Assembly (NCBI GenBank): GCA_964649005.1
Contig: CAZYMD010000048.1
Location: forward strand, 1 to 27,685
From: CAZGMJ01 sp964649005
Lineage (GTDB): Bacteria; Planctomycetota; Phycisphaerae; Sedimentisphaerales; Anaerobacaceae
Reading direction: 5' to 3'
DNA length: 27,685 nt
Each line of letters begins with the position of its first letter. Within the stretch, counting starts at the first letter, position 1. This document shows positions 17,343 to 25,000 of the stretch, one piece after another. The notes under the pieces are model-generated. The model made no database searches, was not told the origin of the DNA, and saw only the letters and a list, made by a program, of their open reading frames with translations. The translations under genes were made by a program, and so were the position numbers.

Positions 17343-19676
17343 CTACATATCATCGAAACTGGGAGTTGATTTTCTTTTGCCAGAAGCCCCGCTGGACGTG
17401 CTGCTCGGACTACGTGTGCTGCTGCCCAGGCTCGAACCAAGCGCTGAACCTGCTTTGCTGGTACTCGGTGGTGCTTCCACTTTAGGGGCGTCTCGCCATA
17501 TAAACTTGAGGTTTAACACAAACCAATGATCGTTGATTGTTTCTATTGGTTTGTCACGGAATATCTTGGGTTTGCCAAGAGCGTCCAATTCCGGGATCTT
17601 GCTTATTACCTCCCTTGTCATCGGATCGAGAATAAAATAGTCATAGTTGCCAATTGCCCCACTCCTGCCTGCAGTAGAACCAGGACGAGGGCGCGCCTCG
17701 GTTATTCCGATTCCCGAGGGCATCTGTTCATAATATCCAACCTCACCGGACTGAAATGACCAGTGTTCCGGCATACCTTTGCCGAACAATTCAAATGGGC
17801 TGTTGCCGTCCTCGACCAGATCATCCAGATGCATTAACCTGGTCACAAAACCCCATTCGCCTGGTTTGTCTTCTACACCCGGAGGGTCCATTATCCTGCC
17901 AAACTCAATACGATTATCCCCAAAGGGGCTATATCCTGCAATAGAAACCACGAATCCTGTCTTCTTCTCTTCAGTCTTGGTCTGAGTGCCATACGAGTAG
18001 TCGTAATCTCCCCCCCCGGCCATCGACCTCATCATTTCCTCATACGCCTCATCACTAACCTCATAACTACTCATATCTTCCGCACCAGCCCCACCCATAC
18101 TGCGATTCTTCCTCCACATGCCCACTCCGCCGAGTTTTGCCTTCTCCAGATCAGTTGAGTAAAAAACCGCTATATTTGTGATAAATATCTGTTCTCGCAA
18201 TCTTCGGGGCGTCTTTAGAACAGTATCCACGTCACCACGTGCGAAAGCTGTGTAAAGCTCCGCCTGGTTCGTATTGTTCTTTTCATTAGGCATAGCGGCG
18301 AAGATATCCTCATGCAAACGCGGTATGACCTCGCGATACATAAATGGTGCAAACGCTGCGTCAATAATACTCTCGCTCTCGGCCTTCTTCTGGTCTATTT
18401 CACTCACTTTGCTCTTAATCTCTTCAACTTGAGCGAGAATCCCATTGGTCCGATTTCTTTCCGGACCGTTCTTCGCGTAGCCCATACTATCAAACCCGAT
18501 CCTGCCAAGACACAAAAGTGAGACTGCCAGCAGCATACACGCAGCGGTTGTAAAATATCGACCCTTGCCCGCCCATGCCATGGATCTCGCGACACTTTTG
18601 GGCAACAGATTGCTCTCGATATTCGCCAGTCCCAGTCCCTGGAGCGCCAAGCCGTAGACGACCCCGAAATTGCATACATTCTCATGGAACTTGGCAGCCG
18701 GTATCCCGACTCCTATCCCCAGTTTCTTAAACGCATCCGGCCTCTCAACGGGTATCTGGAGAGTCTGTTGCAGGTACTTGAGCAGACCTCGCAATTTGGT
18801 GCCGCCTCCGAGAGCGATCACCTTGGTAACTTTCGTATTGGGATTGGAACTGCTATAGAAGCCAAGCGATTGCTGGACTTCTGACGCGAGATCTGTGTAT
18901 ACAGGCCTCATTGCCTGAAACAACTGTCTCGCGTACTTGCTTACCGGGGCCGTGCGTTTGAGTTTCTCAGCCTTGTCAAAGTTGAGCCTGAATGTATCGG
19001 CGATAGCCTTCGTGAAGGTGTTGCCGCCAATCATGATACCTCGTTGCCACACGCTGGATTTTGTACAGACGACCAGATCTGCTCCGGAGGCGCCGATATT
19101 TAGAACCACTACCGCTCGCTTATCGGATCCGGTCAGATCAGATCGATCATATGCCGCGTAGTTATACAAAGCCATCGGCGTCATTTGAACGTAGCCAACC
19201 GGAATATCTTCTCTGTTGAAGTGCTCCAATTCCGCGTTGACAATCTCATTCTTGATCGCGAATAGGCCAACCTTAAGCTCTGTTGACCCAGGATCAGACA
19301 TCAGTTGCCAATCCCACTGTACGTCGTTTATGTCGAACGGTATCTGCTGAACCGCCTCGAACTTGACGATTTCAGGGATGCGTTTATGCTCCACTGGAGG
19401 CAGATTCACAAAACGTGCAAAACTGTTCTGGCCCGGAACAGAAACAGCGATTTCATCCATGCTAACGTCATGCCTGTTGACAAATTTCCGCAGGCTCAGC
19501 GCAATCAACTCTTCCCTTTCCGCCCCAGTCATGCCTTCTGCACTAAGTATCCTGCCATGGTGGATGGTATCGAAGCCGATAACTTCCACAACACCTCGCT
19601 CAGTACTAAGGTGCAATGCCTTGAGACTGCAACTGCCGATGTCAATCGCCCAAACCGTCTCGCCTTCCATTGCCAT
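17343..19676 (-). CDS. PilM-PilN fusion protein (GspL-like architecture)
   Basis: A 777-residue protein. Residues 6-345 are an actin-like PilM domain: phosphate-1 motif D11-IGSCSLKALHL, 'KFEAVQQIPFDINDV' at 105-119, phosphate-2-like 'VLNIGASGADLVV' at 191-203, GGNTFTKAIA at 217-226 and the adenosine-loop-like 'ALGGGTKLRGLLKYL' at 288-302. Residues 355-358 are NLLP, the PilN signature, followed by a transmembrane helix (about 374-393), a short coiled coil (405-435) and a long extracytoplasmic region ending in a Ser/Thr/Gly/Ala-rich tail. Type IV pilus systems usually encode PilM and PilN separately, whereas GspL of type II secretion has this fused layout. The phosphate-2 Asp is replaced by Asn193. 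GAGG lies 7 nt before the ATG. It is the first gene of a three-gene operon. A secretion or pilus platform role is inferred. Confidence 0.82.
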   Translation of the reverse strand: MAMEGETVWAIDIGSCSLKALHLSTERGVVEVIGFDTIHHGRILSAEGMTGAEREELIALSLRKFVNRHDVSMDEIAVSVPGQNSFARFVNLPPVEHKRIPEIVKFEAVQQIPFDINDVQWDWQLMSDPGSTELKVGLFAIKNEIVNAELEHFNREDIPVGYVQMTPMALYNYAAYDRSDLTGSDKRAVVVLNIGASGADLVVCTKSSVWQRGIMIGGNTFTKAIADTFRLNFDKAEKLKRTAPVSKYARQLFQAMRPVYTDLASEVQQSLGFYSSSNPNTKVTKVIALGGGTKLRGLLKYLQQTLQIPVERPDAFKKLGIGVGIPAAKFHENVCNFGVVYGLALQGLGLANIESNLLPKSVARSMAWAGKGRYFTTAACMLLAVSLLCLGRIGFDSMGYAKNGPERNRTNGILAQVEEIKSKVSEIDQKKAESESIIDAAFAPFMYREVIPRLHEDIFAAMPNEKNNTNQAELYTAFARGDVDTVLKTPRRLREQIFITNIAVFYSTDLEKAKLGGVGMWRKNRSMGGAGAEDMSSYEVSDEAYEEMMRSMAGGGDYDYSYGTQTKTEEKKTGFVVSIAGYSPFGDNRIEFGRIMDPPGVEDKPGEWGFVTRLMHLDDLVEDGNSPFELFGKGMPEHWSFQSGEVGYYEQMPSGIGITEARPRPGSTAGRSGAIGNYDYFILDPMTREVISKIPELDALGKPKIFRDKPIETINDHWFVLNLKFIWRDAPKVEAPPSTSKAGSALGSSLGSSTRSPSSTSSGASGKRKSTPSFDDM

Positions 19677-19835
19677 AATATTACCTCACTTACCTAATGG
19701 ACACAGATTGAGCTACGCCTCTTCCACAAGTAGCAATATGATTCAGAGCACAGTATGCCGTGTATGCTTCCAATAACCTACCCATAAGGACGGACTTCTT
19801 TGCGCCTCTGCCCACAGAGACAGATATAGATATTC

Positions 19836-19864
19836 ATTATAGTCGAGAATGCACGTCTTGTCCA
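19836..19864 (-). promoter_or_regulatory. Near-consensus sigma70 promoter of the pilM-like operon
   Basis: On the minus strand TGGACA (-35, 19864-19859, 5/6 match), a 17-nt spacer and a perfect TATAAT (-10, 19841-19836). The predicted start near 19829 leaves a leader of about 150 nt before the ATG at 19676. Confidence 0.6.
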
Positions 19865-19873
19865 GTCTAAAAT

Positions 19874-19888
19874 GCCCATTTTGCCCAT
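19874..19888. repeat. GCCCAT-N3-GCCCAT repeat, copy 1, just upstream of the -35
   Basis: GCCCATTTTGCCCAT lies 10 bp upstream of the -35 hexamer of the pilM-like promoter. It consists of two direct GCCCAT half-sites with a 9-bp period. A second copy with one mismatch is at 20217-20231. Its position suits an activator site. Confidence 0.4.
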
Positions 19889-20216
19889 CCTAAGCCTGTT
19901 TTGAGTAACCAATCCATTCGACAAGCTGAGGCCGTCAATTTCTAACGGGCAGGAACGCAGATGTGTAGTACGATTTTACCTGATTTGTTACACTGATGAA
20001 ACTTCAATATGCACCAGCTTTGCCCGACAGCACACTGGCATAATCCATAAAGTCCGGAAAACGTCTGCTTAATTGCATTCCAACCACAATTATCAGTACG
20101 AACTGCTGCTTTAAGTTGTTCGGCTGCCGTGCCCTATTTCACCATTGGCCGAAAGACTTAATCTCTCGGAGAAGACGCAGCTAAGGAAGTGGACAAGTGT
20201 TTCCTGAGCCCAAAGG

Positions 20217-20231
20217 GCCCATATTGCCCAT
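20217..20231. repeat. GCCCAT-N3-GCCCAT repeat, copy 2
   Basis: GCCCATATTGCCCAT matches copy 1 at 14 of 15 positions, 343 bp away in the same intergenic region. On the minus strand both read ATGGGC-N3-ATGGGC, pointing toward the pilM-like operon. Confidence 0.4.
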
Positions 20232-20342
20232 TCACCCAATAGATTTGAGCTGCCAAACCAAGCCACCCTAACGACAGATGGCCGAGAAATACCGGAACAC
20301 TTAAAATGCGTGCCGAGCATTCTTGGAACAATAGCCTTTATC

Positions 20343-20804
20343 TCAGCCTTTATGGCCATACAACCATAGTGCATTTTCGAGCCCGTATTCGACAATCTCC
20401 TCAGGCTTGAAATAAATTTCTATCTCCCGTTTGGCTGATTCGAGGCTATCGGAGCCGTGTACGAGGTTGAACCTTGTTGTTGAGCTGAAATCTCCGCGAA
20501 TCGTTCCAGGTTCGGCATCGAAACCGAAAGTCGCCCCCATTATCTTTCGCGCCATATCAATGACGCCGTCAGCTTCCCAGACTGTAAGAAGGACAGGCGA
20601 TGACGCCAGACTTTTCACCAATCCCCCAAAAAAGGGCTGATCTTTATGGACTGCGTAGTGGTGTCGGGCAAGACGCTCGGATATCCGCATGAACTTCGCT
20701 GCAACAAGCTTGAAGCTCTTTCTTTCGAACCTCGATATGATCTCACCCACGAGGTGGCGCTGTACGGCATCCGGCTTGATGATGATTAGCGTACGCTCGG
20801 CCAT
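20343..20804 (-). CDS. ndk: Nucleoside diphosphate kinase
   Basis: A 153-residue cytosolic enzyme, normal for the family, that transfers the gamma phosphate of ATP to other nucleoside diphosphates through a phosphohistidine. It opens with ERTLIIIKPDAV, has the Kpn-loop region 'HYAVHKDQPFF', then 'GATFGFDAEPGTIRGDF', and the active-site signature NLVHGSDS with catalytic H116. All motifs are intact. It starts 48 bp after the OmpA-type gene on the same strand, so the two are probably co-transcribed. Its own ribosome site is weak (AGGCGA about 9-11 nt upstream). Confidence 0.96.
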   Translation of the reverse strand: MAERTLIIIKPDAVQRHLVGEIISRFERKSFKLVAAKFMRISERLARHHYAVHKDQPFFGGLVKSLASSPVLLTVWEADGVIDMARKIMGATFGFDAEPGTIRGDFSSTTRFNLVHGSDSLESAKREIEIYFKPEEIVEYGLENALWLYGHKG

Positions 20805-20852
20805 CGTGATCGTCGCCTGTAGTTACGAGTGAGGCATCAGCCTGATGCACTG

Positions 20853-21632
20853 CTAAGCACCCTGTGGCACGATGTAGATCTCGACACGTCTGTTCTGAGG
20901 ATTTCCCTTTTTGCCGGGCAGATTATCTTCAACCGGCCGGTACTCTCCAAAACCGCGCACGCTCAACCGTTTGACCTCGACTGTCGAATTGGCCATGGTG
21001 TTGAGCACGGAAATGGCCCTATGTGCCGACAGATGCCAGTTGGTGGCGTGCTTGGCGCGGGTATCAGGCTTGCTAATCGGGATATCATCAGTATGGCCGG
21101 CTATAACTATGTCGAATTTCTTGCCCTCTTCGGAATTGAGTATTGAACAGAGCGCTTTTACAGTCTCGATCGCGTCTGGAGCTACTGTATCGCTGCCCTT
21201 TTCAAAGAGTAGATCGCTCTTGAATTTGATTATTCCTCGATTCGCATCGAAGCTGACCATTTCCGGGTGCGCCTTGGCGAAATCCTCGATCATAGTGCTT
21301 AATTCCGCCGGCAATGCCCCACCCGCCATAAGAAGCTTTTGTTGCATCGAAGCGATTAGATCCTTTTTCTTTGCAATGTCCTCTTCCAGAGCCGCTATTT
21401 GCTGCTGGAGCGAATCGACTTCTACGCCGCCTTTCTCCTGGGCTGCCGTCAACTGCCTTTGCAGTTGCTCCATCTTCAGCTCATAAGTCTTTATCTCGGC
21501 TCGAAGCCTGTCCAATTCCTTGCTCTGCCTGTCATTTTGTATTCGCAGATCCTTCATTCCTTCGTTACAGCCGCTCATTAGGAAGACAGATATTAACAGG
21601 AAAAAAAGTGCTGAAAGCTTCAGGGTCCGCAT
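20853..21632 (-). CDS. OmpA-family peptidoglycan-associated lipoprotein
   Basis: About 259 residues from ATG 21632, chosen because AGGA (21640-21643) is 7 nt upstream; a TTG at 21638 is an alternative. A lipoprotein signal ends in the lipobox LMSG-C22. Residues 30-105 are a long heptad-patterned coiled coil (QSKELDRLRAEIKTYELKMEQ). Residues 140-255 are an OmpA/MotB peptidoglycan-binding domain with the conserved 'IAGHTDDIPI', 'NWHLSAHRAISVL' and 'LSVRGFGEYRP' and the C-terminal NRRVEIYIVP. The Asp of the TDD motif and the Arg of SAHRA are the expected diaminopimelate-binding residues. The N-terminal lipid anchor plus coiled coil would span from the outer membrane to the peptidoglycan. Confidence 0.92.
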   Translation of the reverse strand: MRTLKLSALFFLLISVFLMSGCNEGMKDLRIQNDRQSKELDRLRAEIKTYELKMEQLQRQLTAAQEKGGVEVDSLQQQIAALEEDIAKKKDLIASMQQKLLMAGGALPAELSTMIEDFAKAHPEMVSFDANRGIIKFKSDLLFEKGSDTVAPDAIETVKALCSILNSEEGKKFDIVIAGHTDDIPISKPDTRAKHATNWHLSAHRAISVLNTMANSTVEVKRLSVRGFGEYRPVEDNLPGKKGNPQNRRVEIYIVPQGA

Positions 21633-22072
21633 CGTCAAATCCTTTCAAAGAGTTCTTCGCATTTCCCCTTATACAATTGACAATTGACAAGATGCAAGTC
21701 TTCTAAGCAAAGGCCTTTATGGCCAGCCGAATCCATCTACATCTCCAGGCGGGAAGTAGAACCTATCAGGTCCGTCACGTCAAGTACAAACTTTGAAAAT
21801 ATCCTCGCCTAAATATGATGCTGTCAAGACCGATTGCGCCTGTACGAGCATTGTCAGGGAAGATGCACCAACTTGGTTATCAGGATCGCTTCGACAAGCA
21901 TTACAGCCCGCCTATTATAGGGCCAAGCCGCCATTCTCTGAGTGGCGCTTGAATTGTGAGGCGTTATAGTATAGTATGAACGGTTGTCTCATGGGTTGAA
22001 TCGGTACCGACCAACAGAATCGAACTTCTGTGCTACACTGGCGTATCTACCGATAGTTGCAACAAAAACGTT
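21633..22072. other. Divergent intergenic region, ompA-like / PQQ mosaic gene
   Basis: A 440-bp region with no supported gene. It holds a possible leftward promoter (21668-21697). For the rightward gene the only hint is overlapping TATAGT hexamers at 21965-21975 with a poorly spaced TTGAAT (21949-21954). No ribosome site is evident before 22073. Confidence 0.45.
21668..21697 (-). promoter_or_regulatory. Possible promoter of the OmpA-ndk operon
   Basis: On the minus strand TATAAG (21673-21668, 5/6 -10 match) lies 18 nt from TTGCAT (21697-21692, weak -35). A tandem AATTGAC duplication fills the spacer. The predicted leader would be about 29 nt. Confidence 0.3.
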
Positions 22073-25000
22073 ATGTTAAATGCTGTATCCATACTTATCT
22101 CTGCTGCGATAGTGGTTGTGCGCCGTTGTCGGCGTTTGACCATGCTAATTCTTGTCGGCTATTGCATTCTTTCAATGTCCTCCACACAGCCTATCGTTCA
22201 GGGATATGATTGGCCCATGTGGAGGTATGATGCAGGACGCCGTGCGGCGTCACCGGAGGAACTGCCTGCACAGATGCATCTGTTGTGGACCCGTGAGCTG
22301 GCCCCTCCCAGACCAGCCTGGCCCAAAAGTCAGACCAGACTACAGTTCGACGCCTCGTACGAACCCGTTGTCGCAGGAAAAACCCTGTTCGTCGGATCAA
22401 TGGTTTCCGATCGCATGACCGCATACGACACAGACAGTGGAGCCGAGAAATGGCGCTTTTACACCGATGGCCCCATCCGCTTTGCTCCCGTCGTATATAA
22501 GGGTAAGCTCTATTTCGCCTCGGATGACGGATACCTATATTGTGTAAACGCTGAGAATGGCTCTCTCATTCGCAAATTCCTCGCAGGCCCGACACAGAAC
22601 AAAATCATCGGCAACAAGAGGCTCATCGGTATGTGGCCTATGCGTGGCGGACCTGTCCTCTATGAAGAAAAGATCTACTTCGCCGCCAGCATCTGGCCTT
22701 TCATGGGAACGTTCATCTACGCAATCGACGCCGAAACGGGACAGACCATCTGGACAAACAGCGGCAGCGGCCCAACCTACATCATGCAGCCTCACGACAG
22801 CCCCGCCTTTGCCGGTGTCGCGCCGCAAGGCTATCTCGTCGCCACAGAAGACAAGCTGCTGGTGTCTGGCGGTCGCTCCGTCCCGGCTGCTTACGACCGC
22901 CGAACCGGAAAGTTCCTATACTATCACCTCGCCAAGTATGGCAAGACCGGCTCCTGTGAAGTCATGACATCAGGATCGCATTTCTTCAATCGCGGCACAA
23001 TACACAGGCTCTCCGACGGCAGAGGAATATCCAGTGCGCCCGTATCCGTTATAGCGGATGAGACTGTCATCGGCCTGAGATACAGCACTATCTTAGCATA
23101 CCAGCTCAAGCCAGGGGCCAAAGCAGCAAAGAGATTATGGCAGACAGGCAAACCCACCGAGTTGAAGAGGATCCACCTGAAAGCGGGCTCGCGATTGTAT
23201 GGCAGTGGTGACGACGGCCTCATTATGGCCATTGATGTCCCACACGAAGACGGGCAGGCCGCAGCATCATGGCGAGCAAAAGTAGACGGCGAAGTGTGGA
23301 ACATGATCGCCGCGGACGGTAAGCTCTTCGTAGTCACCCTCGCAGGCAGCATCTACTGCTTTGGTGAAAATCAGACCGAGCCCAAACGCTACGTTCTAAA
23401 AGACAGCCCCCTGCCCACCGCTTCGGACAAGTGGAAGAGCGAAGCCTCGAAGATATTGCAAATAACGGACCAGAAGGAAGGGTACTGTCTCCTTCTCGGT
23501 CTTGGTAGCGCCGAGCTGCTCACAGAACTGCTCAGCCAATCAAAACTGCATATAGTCGCCATTGATCCGAATGAGAACAAGGTTGAGCAGATCAGACGAA
23601 TCCTGGATGAAGCGGGACTTTACGGAACGCGAACTGCAGTTCACGTAGGCGACATAACGACCATGCCTCTACCCCCCTACATGGCGAACCTGATAGTATC
23701 TCAAAACCTCAAAGCAGCAGGCATTCGCAAAGGCAGCGTTTTTATCAAGCGTCTCTTTCATTCTTTACGTCCCTATGGCGGCACGGCCTGTTTCGTCGCG
23801 CCAAAGAGAAGACGCCAAAGGCTTCTAAACCTTACAAGAAACTCCCAGTTGCCTCGTTGCGAGGCTACTGATCCTAACGGATTTCTTATGATAAGGCGAA
23901 TCGGTGCGCTGCCCGATTCCGCCGACTGGACCCATCAATACGCTGATTCAACTAATAGCATAATGTCAAAAGACAAGCTGGTCAAAGCACCTCTCGGTCT
24001 TTTATGGTTCGGAGGCCCCTCCAATGACGAGATACTTCCACGACATGGACATGGCCCATCTCCACAAATTGTCGGAGGCCGCCTTTTCATCGAGGGCCGA
24101 AACCTGCTCCGCGCGGTGGACGTCTACACGGGCCGGCTCCTGTGGGAAAGAAGGTTCCAGGACCTGGGCAAATTCTACGATAACACCGAACACCAGCCCG
24201 GCGCCAACGAAATCGGAAGCAACTACGTCTCTGTATCGGACGCCATCTACACCGTACACGGAAGCAAGATATACAAACTCGATCCGTCTACAAGCGAGAC
24301 AATCAAGGACTTCTCGATGCCGGACCAGAATGCGCCGCACTGGGGAACAATCCTCGTCTGCGATGATCTGCTGCTCGCAACCGCTTCACCAATCAGCGTG
24401 CCTGTTAGTGACATTGAAGCGCGCAGAAGGCTCCCGGAAGGCGCTGGCCCCGTTATCAAGCGGCGCGCCGACTGGCAGTATCTGGCGGGGACTCATCCGG
24501 ATGATGATTGGATACAGCCAGACTTCGATACTGAAGGCTGGAAAAGCTCCGCGGCCGGCTTCGGGTATGCCGACAGCGACGACAAGACCGTGTTACGGAA
24601 CATGAAGGATCACTACTCGGTCGTTTACATCCGCAAATCGTTCAACTTCGCAGATAGTGACAACATCAGAGAGCTGGGGCTGATAATTAACTACGACGAT
24701 GCATTCATCGCCTATCTTAATGGCGTCGAGATACTGCGGGTGGGCATCGAAAAAGGCCGTGGAAAGGACGCATCCAAGGCCAGGGACCATGAGGCGGAAG
24801 GCTATGAGTATTTCCGAATCGATAACTACGCAAACCTTCTGCTTGACGGAACCAATGTCATCGCCATTGAAGGCCATAACGATACTACCGACAGCAGCGA
24901 TTTCACTCTCGATCCATATCTGGTCACCCTGCCAAACATAAGATCGGTTGTGGACAAGCATGGCAAACACGCCAGCCTCAACGACATCCTTGGTGTCAAA

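Larger units (their letters stand above)
19677..20342. other. 666-bp intergenic region upstream of the pilM-like operon
   Basis: No supported gene lies here. It contains the operon promoter, two copies of a GCCCAT-type repeat, a small hairpin in the transcribed leader (CTCTG/CAGAG, 19806-19819), and 3' sequence of the ndk gene with a tandem 9-nt repeat AGCCTTTAT (20333-20341 and 20345-20353) straddling the ndk stop codon. The middle part (about 19900-20200) shows nothing I can name. A small RNA is possible but unsupported. Confidence 0.5.

Noticed and set aside
19798..19819. GGCGCAAAG box next to a small hairpin (CTCTG/CAGAG) in the leader of the pilM-like operon, reminiscent of a c-di-GMP-I riboswitch.
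   Set aside because: Only the GCAAAG-like part is present. The CACGCACAGGGCAAAC half and the tetraloop-receptor stem of that class cannot be found, so the resemblance is probably chance.
20111..20395. A 94-codon minus-strand frame running past the end of ndk.
   Set aside because: It overlaps the ndk 3' end out of frame, has no ribosome site and shows no protein-like composition.
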